Source of the DNA: Streptomyces sp. NRRL S-37
Lineage (GTDB): Bacteria; Actinomycetota; Actinomycetes; Streptomycetales; Streptomycetaceae
Assembly (NCBI RefSeq): GCF_000721605.1
Contig: NZ_JOIZ01000003.1
Span: forward strand, 124,001 to 188,000
Direction of reading: 5' to 3'
Length of the DNA stretch: 64,000 nt
Below the pieces are notes generated by a model. That model was given only the letters and a program-made list of their open reading frames with translations. It had not been told where the DNA came from and did no database searches. The stretch's first letter is position 1. Each line of letters starts with the position of its first letter. Of this stretch, positions 36,925 to 45,249 are shown piece by piece. A program made the translations under genes and the position numbers.

Positions 36925-37991
36925 GTGCCCTCCATGAACGCCTCCTCGCCGAGCGCCCCCGCCGCGAAGCCGCCGAAGAAGCCCTCCATGAGCTCCTCGA
37001 CGCGCACCTCGGTGGCGTTCGCCGGGGCCGTGGCCTTCTCGCCCCCGCCCAGGCGCAGCACCAGCGCGAACTTCTTGACCTTCGCCTTCTCCGCCAGCTC
37101 GGCCAGGTCGATGGAGACCTCGGTCAGCTCGCCGTTCTTCAGTGTGAAGTCGGCCGTGACCTTCTTGTTCGGCGCGTCCTTGAAGTCCTCGGCCGTCGGC
37201 AGTTCGGCGCCCGGCGGCAGTTCCTCCGCCAACGGGGCCAGCTTGCCGGTCAGTTCGGTCATCAGCGTGCGGAAGGGCGCCGTGGCCTCGATGTGTTCGG
37301 TGCCGTCCGGCCCGTCGGAGGTCTTGAAGTCGACCTCCTTGGCGATGACCTGCCGCAGTGCCTTGGTGAGCTTCTTCTGCGTCTTGGCGTCGAGCGTGGG
37401 GTCCGCCGAGGGCTCCCCGTCCTCGGCGCCCTCCGCCCCCGACATCCGCCCGCCGGCCTCCTCGACCTCCTTCGTCGAGATCTTGATCCACTCACCGGCC
37501 AGGAGCTTCTTGAACGCCCCGGCGCTGTCGGGCAGTTCGTCGGCCGACGGCATGGGGCTGCCGCTCATCCGCCCGACCGCGTCCAGGTCGGCACGGACGT
37601 AGGTGTAGTCGCCGACCAGCCGGTACTCGAACAGGTCGCCGTCCGGGCCGCCGAACTTCAGCGCCATGCCGTCGAGGTCCTTCTCGCCGGACTCCCCGAG
37701 CGGCTTCTTGGAGCGCACCGACAGGGATACCCGCGCGTCGCTGAGCAGTTCGGCGAGTTCTTCGGGTATTTCCTCGCCGGGTTCCGCCCCGGCGTCCAGC
37801 GCCTTCAGCGACGCGGCGTCGGTGTCCAGGTCCAGCTCGAAGGAGAGCGAGCGCTTCTCGCCGAGCTTCTCGAAGGCCTGGTCGAGCTTCTGTCCCGCGG
37901 ACAGGTTCTCCACGGTGCCGCAGGCGGCGGAACCCGCCAGGACCGCGGTGGCGACGGCGGTGGCGGTGAGGGTCTTGCGTATGGCGGAAAT
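36915..37991 (-). CDS. Secreted lipoprotein, LppX/LolA-like
   Basis: 358 residues if translation starts at ATT 37989-37991. This gives a textbook lipoprotein signal, SAIRKTLTATAVATAVLAGS then AACG, with the lipidated Cys about residue 24, and places AGGAG six bases upstream. The first normal in-frame start upstream (ATG at 38042) would add a His/Asp-rich, non-signal stretch of 17 residues and has no ribosome site. The mature protein (DQAFEKLGEKRSLSFELDLD, LVGDYTYVRADLDAVG, KKVTADFTLKNGELTEVSID) resembles the streptomycete lipoproteins with an LppX/LprG-like or LolA-like fold, often called 'lipoprotein' only. It may carry lipids at the cell surface. It is followed by a perfect hairpin. Confidence 0.7.
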   Translation of the reverse strand: MSAIRKTLTATAVATAVLAGSAACGTVENLSAGQKLDQAFEKLGEKRSLSFELDLDTDAASLKALDAGAEPGEEIPEELAELLSDARVSLSVRSKKPLGESGEKDLDGMALKFGGPDGDLFEYRLVGDYTYVRADLDAVGRMSGSPMPSADELPDSAGAFKKLLAGEWIKISTKEVEEAGGRMSGAEGAEDGEPSADPTLDAKTQKKLTKALRQVIAKEVDFKTSDGPDGTEHIEATAPFRTLMTELTGKLAPLAEELPPGAELPTAEDFKDAPNKKVTADFTLKNGELTEVSIDLAELAEKAKVKKFALVLRLGGGEKATAPANATEVRVEELMEGFFGGFAAGALGEEAFMEGTEV

Positions 37992-38164
37992 GAGGAGCTC
38001 CTCGTCAATACGACCGATGTGGTCGATGTGAAGACCGATCATCACCCCGAACGGTTGCACGGCGCAGCCGAGTTTTCGGTGGGTGACCGCTCGCCACCTG
38101 TTCGAGCGCGGAAGACCACCGGCCGTTCGCCCGCCGTTCAGCAGTGCTCCCTAGCGTCGCGGCA

Positions 38165-39169
38165 ATGTCAGACACATCCGCCCCCGCGGCGCCGTCACCG
38201 GTGCCGCGCCCCCGGGAGAGCCCCGGCGGAACCGCACTGATCAGCTACGTGCTGCCGGTGTTCAACGAGCAGGACGGCATACGGCGCTTCCACGACGAAC
38301 TCGTGGAGGCGATCGACACCCGCCCGGAACTTTCTTTCGAACTGGTGTACGTCAACGATGGTTCGTCCGACGCCTCCCTGGCGATCCTCCGCGACCTGGC
38401 GAAGAACGATCCGCGGGTGTGCGTGGTCGACTTCGCGCGCAACTTCGGGCACCAGATGGCGATCACGGCCGGACTGGACGAGGCGCGCGGCGACGCGGTG
38501 ATCGTGATGGACACCGATCTGCAGGACCCCCCGCGGGTGAGCCTGGAGCTCATCGACGCCTGGCGGGACGGCGCGGAGATCGTGCACGCCCGCCGCCGGT
38601 CCCGGCAGGACGGGCTGTTCAAGCGGGCGACGGCCGCCGCGTACTACAGGGTCCTGCGCGCGTGCACGGAGGTCGACATCCCCCTGGACACCGGGGACTT
38701 CCGGCTGCTGGACCGGCGGGTCGCCGACGAGCTGCGGCGCTACCGCGAACGCAGCCGGTTCGTGCGCGGCATCGTCGCCTCGATGGGCTTCGTCCAGACC
38801 GAGGTGTACTTCGACCGGGACGAGCGGTTCGCCGGCGAGACCAAGTACCCGCTGCGGAAGATGGCGCGGCTGGCGATCGACGGGGTGACCGGCTTCTCCA
38901 CGGTTCCGCTGAAGCTCATCACCCGCCTCGGGTTCCTGGTGCTCACCCTCTCCTTCGCGGGCATCCTCTACGCGCTGGCGATGAAGGTGTTCCGGCCCGA
39001 CATCACGGTGTCCGGCTGGACCATGCTCATGGTCGTCGTGCTGTTCCTCGGCGGGGTGCAGATGCTCTCGCTCGGGGTGCTCGGCTCGTACATCGGGCGC
39101 ACGTACAGCGAGGCCCAGGGACGGCCGCTGTACATCGTCCGGCAGGTGGTCCGCCATGACGGTCACTGA
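38165..39169 (+). CDS. Glycosyltransferase family 2, polyprenyl-phosphate type
   Basis: 334 residues. The GT-A domain starts ISYVLPVFNEQDGIRRFHDEL, with the metal-binding DTDLQDPP motif (about residue 118) and a region like DPMS/GtrB. Two C-terminal membrane helices follow (ITRLGFLVLTLSFAGILYAL and WTMLMVVVLFLGGVQMLSLG). Such enzymes move a sugar from a nucleotide donor to undecaprenyl phosphate at the inner face of the membrane. ATG 38165 has no ribosome site, but a TAGCGT hexamer ends 7 bases before it, which would suit a leaderless transcript. An in-frame GTG at 38144 is possible. It overlaps the GtrA gene by 14 bp, forming a three-gene operon. Confidence 0.85.
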   Translation: MSDTSAPAAPSPVPRPRESPGGTALISYVLPVFNEQDGIRRFHDELVEAIDTRPELSFELVYVNDGSSDASLAILRDLAKNDPRVCVVDFARNFGHQMAITAGLDEARGDAVIVMDTDLQDPPRVSLELIDAWRDGAEIVHARRRSRQDGLFKRATAAAYYRVLRACTEVDIPLDTGDFRLLDRRVADELRRYRERSRFVRGIVASMGFVQTEVYFDRDERFAGETKYPLRKMARLAIDGVTGFSTVPLKLITRLGFLVLTLSFAGILYALAMKVFRPDITVSGWTMLMVVVLFLGGVQMLSLGVLGSYIGRTYSEAQGRPLYIVRQVVRHDGH

Positions 39170-39572
39170 CACGCCCGCACCGACCGGGCGGCGCCCGCGA
39201 CGCGACCTCCGCCAACTGGTCAGCTACACCCTCGTCGGCGGCAGCGGAGTCGCCCTGGACCTGGCCGCCTTCGCGCTCCTCTTCAACGTCCTGGGCTGGC
39301 ACGAGCAGATCGCCAACGGCGTCAGTACCACCCTCGGCATCACCAACAACTTCATCCTCAACGCGGTCTTCACCTTCGGCAAGCGCGACCGTCCGCTGCT
39401 GCGTTTCGTGCGCTTCTACGCCGTCGGCCTGGTCGGTATCGCGCTCACCTTCGGGCTGCTGTGGTTCTTCGCCGGCCGGCTCGGAGCCGACCCGAACCTG
39501 GTCAAGGCCGCCTCCCTGCCGCTGGTCCTGGCGGTGCAATTCGTGCTCAACCGGAAGTGGAGCTTCGCGTGA
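39156..39572 (+). CDS. GtrA family membrane protein
   Basis: 138 residues with four membrane helices (VSYTLVGGSGVALDLAAFAL, then LGITNNFILNAVFTF, FYAVGLVGIALTFGLLWFF and LPLVLAVQFVLNRKWSF). The conserved NRKWSFA end is the hallmark of GtrA proteins. They are thought to flip polyprenyl-phosphate sugars or anchor glycosyltransferases during cell-wall or teichoic-acid decoration. It sits between the GT2 gene (14-bp overlap) and the FAD oxidoreductase gene (4-bp overlap, GTGA). Confidence 0.88.
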   Translation: MTVTDTPAPTGRRPRRDLRQLVSYTLVGGSGVALDLAAFALLFNVLGWHEQIANGVSTTLGITNNFILNAVFTFGKRDRPLLRFVRFYAVGLVGIALTFGLLWFFAGRLGADPNLVKAASLPLVLAVQFVLNRKWSFA

Positions 39573-40825
39573 ACCTGGGCATCATCGGCGCCGGCGCCAC
39601 CGGACTGACCGCCGCCTACGACGCGGTCAAGGCCGGACATACGGTCACGGTGCTGGAAGCGGCCGACGAACTGGGCGGCCTGGCCGCCTCACTGACCGTG
39701 CAGGGCACACCGCTGGAGCGCTACTACCACCACATCTTCCGCTCCGACCACGCCATGATCGAGCTGATCGAGGAGCTGGGCCTGGGCTCGTCCCTGCGCT
39801 TCCACAAGCCCACCACCGGCATCTACCGCGCCGGACGGCTGCGCCCCTTCAGCACCCCGCTGCAGATGCTGCGCTTCCTCCCGCCGCTGCCGGCACTGCG
39901 CTTCGCGTTCTCCTCCGCCGCGCTGAAGGCCGTCCGCAAGGGTGAGCGCTTCAACGACCGCACGGCGCTGAGCTGGCTGCGCCGCTGGGCCGGACGGCGT
40001 GCCACGGAGGAGATCTGGGAGCCGCTGCTGCGCGGCAAGTTCGGGGAGCGCGCCGAAGAGGTGTCCATGGCCTGGCTGTGGGCCCGGGTGCACTGCCGCA
40101 CCTTCGAACTGGGCTATGTGCACGGCGGGTTCGACAAGGTGTACGCGGCGCTGGCGGACGCGGTCGCCTCACGCGGCGGGAAGATCGAGTTCGGCAAGCG
40201 GCTGACGCGTATCCGGCAGGACGGCGACACGGTGACGGTCGACACCGAGGACGGGTCGTCGTACGGCTTCGACCACGTCGTCGTCACCGTCCCGCAGCCC
40301 GCCTTCGCCCGGGCCGCGGGACTGCCGTCCGACGACGTGACGTGGCGCAACCAGTACCTCGGCGCGACCTGCCTCGTGCTGGAGCTGGACCGCAGCCTCA
40401 TCCCGTACTACTGGCTCAACGTCAACGACACCGACTTCCCGTTCCTGGCCGTCGTCGAGCACACCCGGATGGTGGACCCGGCGGAGTACGGCGGCAAGCA
40501 CATCGTGTACGTCGGGAACTACGTGCCGCGCGACGACTGGCGCTTCACCTCCGACCCGGAGGACCTGCTGGAGGCGTACACGCCCTGGCTGCGACGCCTG
40601 AACCCGGACTTCGACCGCTCCTGGATCTCCCGCCGGCACTTCTCCCGCGCCCCCTTCGCGCAGCCCGTCGTCACCCCGGAGTACCGGGAGCTCATCCCGC
40701 CGCACGAGACGACGATGAGCCGGGTCACGCTGGCCACGATGGCGCAGGTCTACCCGCAGGACCGGGGACAGAACTACGCCGTGGCGATGGCGCACCGGGT
40801 CATGGAGCTGATCGGCGCCCGGTGA
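39569..40825 (+). CDS. FAD-dependent amine-oxidase-like protein
   Basis: 418 residues. The N-terminal FAD/NAD(P) dinucleotide motif LGIIGAGATGLTAAYDA leads into an amine-oxidase/UDP-galactopyranose-mutase-like fold (GTPLERYYHHIFRSDHAMIE, WARVHCRTFELGYVHGGFDK, ending ELIPPHETTMSRVTLATMAQ). It overlaps the GtrA gene by 4 bp, and the GT2/GtrA/oxidoreductase trio is a set I recognise from many bacterial genomes. It may interconvert or oxidise a sugar or a lipid carrier head group. No substrate can be read from the sequence. The GTG at 39569 is fixed by the overlap. Confidence 0.82.
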   Translation: MNLGIIGAGATGLTAAYDAVKAGHTVTVLEAADELGGLAASLTVQGTPLERYYHHIFRSDHAMIELIEELGLGSSLRFHKPTTGIYRAGRLRPFSTPLQMLRFLPPLPALRFAFSSAALKAVRKGERFNDRTALSWLRRWAGRRATEEIWEPLLRGKFGERAEEVSMAWLWARVHCRTFELGYVHGGFDKVYAALADAVASRGGKIEFGKRLTRIRQDGDTVTVDTEDGSSYGFDHVVVTVPQPAFARAAGLPSDDVTWRNQYLGATCLVLELDRSLIPYYWLNVNDTDFPFLAVVEHTRMVDPAEYGGKHIVYVGNYVPRDDWRFTSDPEDLLEAYTPWLRRLNPDFDRSWISRRHFSRAPFAQPVVTPEYRELIPPHETTMSRVTLATMAQVYPQDRGQNYAVAMAHRVMELIGAR

Positions 40826-40831
40826 GCCGCG

Positions 40832-40880
40832 GTACGGCGACGGCCACCGCCCCGGACGGGGGCGGTGGCCGTCGCCGTAC
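40832..40880. terminator. Strong bidirectional terminator
   Basis: A perfect 22-bp stem (40832-40853 with 40859-40880, 5-base loop) sits between two convergent genes. It should end both the GT2/GtrA operon from the left and the polytopic transferase gene from the right. Confidence 0.88.
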
Positions 40881-40898
40881 GGGCGCGTCGGCCCGTGC

Positions 40899-42599
40899 TC
40901 ACCGCAGCCGGCACACGACGAGCTGCCTCGCGGGCGCCGGCGGGCAGGCGTAGCGCGCCTCGATCCGCCGCGCCAGCTCCCGGTCGATCTTCCCCGGAGG
41001 GAACCAGCCGCGGTTCAGCACCGCGTACCGCGGCGGGTCCTCGTCCAGGCAACGGGCGTTCTCGGCGTACGAGTCGAGGGTGCTCACGTCCGGGAGGTAG
41101 CGGGTGCGCTGCAGGAACGTCGGGATCGGGTAGGGGCACGGCGAGGCGTGCCCGATGAAGTACGCCTCGTCGCCGAAGGCGAGGTACTGCACGAGCGCCC
41201 CGTCCGGCAGCCGCCGCCGCACCTCGGCCGCCTCGTCGGCCCTCTCCTCGGAGGCCCGCAGGTACGCGGCGTTGGTACTGCCCACCTCGCCGCGGTTCAT
41301 GAGATGGGGGGAGGACGGCCAGACGGCCACCGCGACCAGCCCGATCCCCACCACGGCGGCCGGCACCCGCAACCCGGAGCCGCCCCGGGTCGGGCGCCGC
41401 ACGTCGAGGAACGCGACGCCGAGCGCGACGCCCCCCGCCCCCCACACGACCGCCGACCGCTGCAGCCCCTGCGGGGCGGCGGAGTACCACGGCGCCAGGA
41501 CGGCGATCACGCCGCTGACCGCCAGGAAACCCACCGGCACCCGCCCCCGCACCCCGTACCAGCGCGCCACCGCGAGCCCCCACAGCGCGGCGGCGCCCAC
41601 CGGCAGCGCGGCGCCGTGGTACGCGAACCAGTTGCCCTGCACCACGACCGCGCCCAGCCCCACGGCGGCCCCCGCCACGGCGAGCACCGCCCACTCGGTG
41701 CGCCGGCGCCGGTCCTCCTGGCAGGCGAGCAGCAGGAGCAGCGCCGCGGGCAGCAGGAGCAGGACGGGGCTGAGGACGGCCCGGTCCGCGAGGAAGTCGA
41801 CCGAGCGGGTGAGGAGTTCCCCGGGCCGCACGCCCTGCCGGGACAGCGAACCCTGGTTGATCTGCGGCATGTCCCGGACCCACTGCCACTCCCGCGACCC
41901 CGACCAGAGGCTGAAGCCCAGCAGCAGCACGCTCGACGCGGCCGTCGCGGCGGCGAGGAGCAGCGCGCGCACCCGGTCGGCGGCGAAGACGGCCAGCAGC
42001 GCGATGAGCGCGGTCGCGGCGGTGGAGTACTTCATCATCACCGCGAGCCCCAGCGGTACGGCCGCGAGCGCCGCGGCGGGCAGGGGCCGTTCGCCGGCGA
42101 GCACGACGGCCACCGCGAGCACCGACAGCAGCGCGGCCGTCCACTCCGGCTGCAGGAAGTCGGTGCGCGGCGCCAGCGCGAGCACCAGGGCCACCGCGGC
42201 ACCGGCCAGATCCGCCTCCCGGCCCGGCAGCCGCCGCCGCAGCGCCGCGCGCAGGGCGAGCCCGGTGGCGAGGCACAGCAGCACACCGGCGCCCCGCAGG
42301 ACCGCCTCGCGCACCGCGGTGGGACCGGTTCCCAGCTGATCGAGGCAGTACAGGAACCACCGGTAGAAATACGGCCGGTGGGTAAAGGTCTCCGACGGCG
42401 AAATGCCGACCGCCTCACCACTGCGCAGACACGCCAGCACATACCGGATGTCCCCGTGCAGCCGGGCCGTCGTCACGGAGTACACCAGCACGGCCCCCGT
42501 CACGAGTCCGACGACCAGCCGCGCCACGCGCGCTCGTTGCCCGGCCGGCGGTTGCGTACGGGTCCGCGCTGTCAACAAATCGGTCACGACGCGGGACAT
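40899..42599 (-). CDS. Polytopic membrane protein, GT39/ArnT-like
   Basis: 566 residues with about 11-12 hydrophobic segments spread along its length. After the first helix, at about residues 50-75, comes a short loop (HGDIRYVLACLRSGEAVGIS, PSETFTHRPYFYRWFL) with acidic and basic residues where GT-C transferases keep their catalytic Asp. The C-terminal ~120 residues form an extracytoplasmic domain with several Cys (CPYPIPT, ARYACPPAPAR). Together with the convergent GT2/GtrA/oxidoreductase operon this suggests sugar transfer from a lipid carrier at the outer face. A related hypothetical membrane protein without transferase activity is the alternative. No ribosome site precedes the ATG at 42599, and the local DNA is A/T-rich. 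Confidence 0.6.
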   Translation of the reverse strand: MSRVVTDLLTARTRTQPPAGQRARVARLVVGLVTGAVLVYSVTTARLHGDIRYVLACLRSGEAVGISPSETFTHRPYFYRWFLYCLDQLGTGPTAVREAVLRGAGVLLCLATGLALRAALRRRLPGREADLAGAAVALVLALAPRTDFLQPEWTAALLSVLAVAVVLAGERPLPAAALAAVPLGLAVMMKYSTAATALIALLAVFAADRVRALLLAAATAASSVLLLGFSLWSGSREWQWVRDMPQINQGSLSRQGVRPGELLTRSVDFLADRAVLSPVLLLLPAALLLLLACQEDRRRRTEWAVLAVAGAAVGLGAVVVQGNWFAYHGAALPVGAAALWGLAVARWYGVRGRVPVGFLAVSGVIAVLAPWYSAAPQGLQRSAVVWGAGGVALGVAFLDVRRPTRGGSGLRVPAAVVGIGLVAVAVWPSSPHLMNRGEVGSTNAAYLRASEERADEAAEVRRRLPDGALVQYLAFGDEAYFIGHASPCPYPIPTFLQRTRYLPDVSTLDSYAENARCLDEDPPRYAVLNRGWFPPGKIDRELARRIEARYACPPAPARQLVVCRLR

Positions 42600-42896
42600 T
42601 AACAGTATGCCGTGAAATCTCTCGCAAAGAATTCAGTGCAGCGGGTCGTTCATTTATTGGACACCTTTGATTGGTCATGAATTCGCTGGATGATTTTCGC
42701 GAGGTCCTTTCCTGTGGTCGAGATCGCTTTATGGTGGAGCCGTGCGGGGCGGCACCGTGCCCTTGCGTCCCGTCGTTCGCGCGGCCCCGTTCCCATGCCC
42801 TCCTCGCCGTTCTCGCATGATCGCTCGCTCGACCGGTTCCCTGGAGCCAGGTGTACGGGCCCGGAATTCCGTCCCTCCGCCGACAGCGTGACCCCG
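42600..42896. other. A/T-rich intergenic region
   Basis: Between the GT-C-like start (42599) and the operon terminator on the right, bases 42600-42730 are clearly less GC-rich than the rest of the window (for example ATTTATTGGACACC near 42653). They contain no gene, but the stretch is consistent with a promoter for the gene starting at 42599. A CATACT hexamer lies about 4 bases before that ATG on the minus strand, too close for an ordinary leader. The remaining bases to 42896 show nothing. Confidence 0.5.
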
Positions 42897-42934
42897 GGCC
42901 GGTTCCGCCCGGCGGGCACCGGGCGGAACCGGCC
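42897..42934 (-). terminator. Strong terminator of the signalling operon
   Basis: A perfect 16-bp stem (GGCCGGTTCCGCCCGG at 42897-42912, its complement at 42919-42934) with a 6-base loop lies 34 bp after the stop of the solute-binding gene on the minus strand. It closes the five-gene leftward operon. Confidence 0.8.
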
Positions 42935-42967
42935 GTCGTGCCGCATGCGGGAGGCACCACCCGTCGC

Positions 42968-44233
42968 TCACCGCGTACTGCACACCCTCTTCGGAGCCGC
43001 CCTGCCGCCGGCCCCCGGCGGGGACTGCGCGTCCTGCACCCGCTGTACGTCCTGGAGGAGGCCCGGAACGTCGGGGTCCCGGCCGGCGGCGGCCCGTGCG
43101 AGGGTCAGCAGCACGGCCTCGTAGAAGGCGTCCCGCACGGCGGGCGCCATGACGTCCGAGGCGTCCAGGCAGCGGGGCCCCTCCCGGAGCCGCCGGGCGA
43201 TCTCGCCCTTGACCGCGTCGCCCCGCGGCTTCACCCGGCGGTTCGCCGAGAAGACGCCCGCCCGGTCGGCCCATGCCCGCTGTCCCTCCTCCGACGCCAG
43301 CCGTTCGATCAGCTCCTGCGCCTCGGGACGGTCGCTGAACAGCGCCGCGAAGTCGCCGGTCACCTCGTGGGCCCGGACCCGGCCGCCGCCGTCCGGCAGG
43401 AGCGGAGCGGAGTCCGTCAGGCGCGCGTGCCGCGCGTCGGACCGGTAGAAGGAGAGCGCGAAGGAACCCTGGTGCTCCAGGGTGCATCCGCGCGGGCCGT
43501 CGAACAGCAGTCCGTTGCCGTCCGGGGCGCCGCGGTGGTCGGTGAGCAGGGCCCTCTCGGCCGCGCGCCCGTCCTGCCGCAGCAGACCGTCCCAGGCCTC
43601 CCAGGCGGTGCGCACCGCGTCACTGCGCCACCACTTCACCCGGCCCGCGCCCAGCGCCCACTTCTCGTAGACCTCCGGGCCCTCCCGTTGCAGCACGAGG
43701 TCCTCGATCCAGTCGGTGCCGGGCCAGCCGGAGGCGCCGTCGTCCCCCATGCCGACGCACCAACTCCTCAACGGGGCAGGGGCGTCACCCGGTTCCTCGC
43801 CCTCGCGGTACCAGACGATGCTCTTCAGATCCGCCTTGACCGGTACCCAGTACACATGTCCGGAGGACGAACCGGCCGGCATCCAGGGAGCGCCGTACTC
43901 CCGCGGCTCGTAGAACGCGTCCAGCGGCTCCAGAAGGCCGCTCTCGGCGTACTCGGCGAGTTCCCCGAGGCCCGGCATGATCACGATGTCCGGGGGCTCG
44001 CCCGACTGCACCTTGGAGAGCAGCACCTCCCGCTGGGCCGCGGTGCCCTGGTAGCGGAAGGGGATGCCGAAATCCCGCAGCACGTCCTCGAACTGCTCCG
44101 CCTGCCCGGCCGTCCACGTCCCGAGGATGGTCACCGGCTCCTCGTCGTGCTGCGCCCAGACCACCACCATGCCGCCGGCGGCGACCAGCAGCATGACCAT
44201 CACGAACACCAGCATCCTGAACCGCCGGGTCAC
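42968..44233 (-). CDS. Membrane-anchored solute-binding protein (GlnH-like role)
   Basis: 421 residues. An N-terminal uncleaved-looking helix (FRMLVFVMVMLLVAAGGMVV) leads into an SBP family 1 (sugar-type) domain: VTILGTWTAGQAEQFEDVLR, VQSGEPPDIVIMPGLGELAE. There is no lipobox Cys, so the helix is probably the anchor. No ABC permease or ATPase is nearby, so it is likely a ligand sensor rather than a transporter part. Its GTG start overlaps the stop of the four-TM protein gene by 4 bp, which argues for a sensor pair. In Mycobacterium and Corynebacterium a glutamine/aspartate-binding protein (GlnH) works with the membrane protein GlnX to control the kinase PknG. Here the binding domain belongs to a different SBP family, so the ligand probably differs. 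Confidence 0.78.
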   Translation of the reverse strand: MTRRFRMLVFVMVMLLVAAGGMVVVWAQHDEEPVTILGTWTAGQAEQFEDVLRDFGIPFRYQGTAAQREVLLSKVQSGEPPDIVIMPGLGELAEYAESGLLEPLDAFYEPREYGAPWMPAGSSSGHVYWVPVKADLKSIVWYREGEEPGDAPAPLRSWCVGMGDDGASGWPGTDWIEDLVLQREGPEVYEKWALGAGRVKWWRSDAVRTAWEAWDGLLRQDGRAAERALLTDHRGAPDGNGLLFDGPRGCTLEHQGSFALSFYRSDARHARLTDSAPLLPDGGGRVRAHEVTGDFAALFSDRPEAQELIERLASEEGQRAWADRAGVFSANRRVKPRGDAVKGEIARRLREGPRCLDASDVMAPAVRDAFYEAVLLTLARAAAGRDPDVPGLLQDVQRVQDAQSPPGAGGRAAPKRVCSTR

Positions 44234-45249
44234 CGTCGCCTCCAGTAGTCCTTGTCGAGCCGCAGACCGAGCCCCAGCGCGGGCAGGACGACGGCCAGCA
44301 GGCTCCCGACGAGAGCACCCCGGTACACCGATTCGGTCCACGCGCCGTCGGCCAGCCGCAGCCGGACCTTCTCCGACATCTCCGTGACCCTCTGCTGCGC
44401 CTCGTCCGGCGGGCCGTTCCCCCAGGACTCCTCGGTGATCCGCCGCAGGTCCCCGAGCGCCCCGGTGAGATCGTCCTGGGTGGAGTACGCCGTCATCAGC
44501 GGGACCACCGCGAGCAGCACGGTGAGGACGAAGGCCGCGAGCAGGTACGGATTCCAGTCACGGCCGCAGCGGTCGCGCAGCACGAACAGCGCCGAGAGGA
44601 GGGTCAGCGCCACCGCGGCCAGGGAGAGTTCGGTGATCCACCACCCGGCGCGCTGCCACCACCCCATGGCGGCGGTGGCCTCGGCGTGCTCCAACTGGCT
44701 TCGCTGCAGGACCTTCAGACGCGGTGCGACTCCCACCGTGTCGCGGGTGAGCAGCGACTCGGCCTCCCGGAGCCTCAGTTCCCGCATGAGTGGCTGGTCA
44801 CGGTAGAGGGAGGTGCCGAGGGCGAGGGAGTCGCTGTAGGTGGCGAGCAGACCCTTGACCGTGCCGAGGTCCTGGTCCGTGCGGTCGGCGATCCGGGACA
44901 GGCCCTGGTCGGCGGCCGAGAGCTGGGACCGGTAGGCCTCGCCGGAGCCCACGACGCCGATGAGGTTCCTCTCCACCAGGTAGTCGACTTCTTCCTGGGC
45001 CCGCAGGGCCGCGAGCCTGCTGGCGGCGAGCCCCTGCACGGCCGGTGCCTCGCGGGACGCCAGCGCCTCGGCGCCGTGCTGGACCTGACGGCTGGAGAGG
45101 AACAGGGCGGTCGACGCCACGGCCGTGAGCAGGAACAACACCAGCAGATGCGCCTCCAGCAGCCGGCGGGTCCGCCGGGAGCCCAGACGCCCGCGCCAGA
45201 AGGCGGCGGGGGAGTACCGGCGCCGGGAGCCGGCGCGTCCGGCCGTCAC
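44230..45249 (-). CDS. Four-TM membrane protein with helical sensor domains (GlnX-like role)
   Basis: 339 residues. TM1 (about 34-53, AHLLVLFLLTAVASTALFLS) is followed by an extracytoplasmic helical region of about 140 residues rich in heptads (GAEALASREAPAVQGLAASR, VDYLVERNLIGV). Then come two close helices (ELSLAAVALTLLSALFVL, YLLAAFVLTVLLAVVPLM), a second outer helical stretch (DDLTGALGDLRRITEESWGN) and TM4 (VGSLLAVVLPALGLGLRL). The layout resembles bacterial four-helix-bundle sensors and the GlnX protein that reports ligand binding by GlnH to PknG. Here it sits between the VWA gene and the solute-binding gene with 4-bp overlaps on both sides. No clear enzymatic motif is present. Confidence 0.72.
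   Translation of the reverse strand: MTAGRAGSRRRYSPAAFWRGRLGSRRTRRLLEAHLLVLFLLTAVASTALFLSSRQVQHGAEALASREAPAVQGLAASRLAALRAQEEVDYLVERNLIGVVGSGEAYRSQLSAADQGLSRIADRTDQDLGTVKGLLATYSDSLALGTSLYRDQPLMRELRLREAESLLTRDTVGVAPRLKVLQRSQLEHAEATAAMGWWQRAGWWITELSLAAVALTLLSALFVLRDRCGRDWNPYLLAAFVLTVLLAVVPLMTAYSTQDDLTGALGDLRRITEESWGNGPPDEAQQRVTEMSEKVRLRLADGAWTESVYRGALVGSLLAVVLPALGLGLRLDKDYWRRR

Noticed and set aside
42650..42946. Small minus-strand frame ending STTGKDLAKIIQRIHDQ
   Set aside because: It contains the operon terminator hairpin, lacks a ribosome site, and most of it is Arg/Gly-rich.
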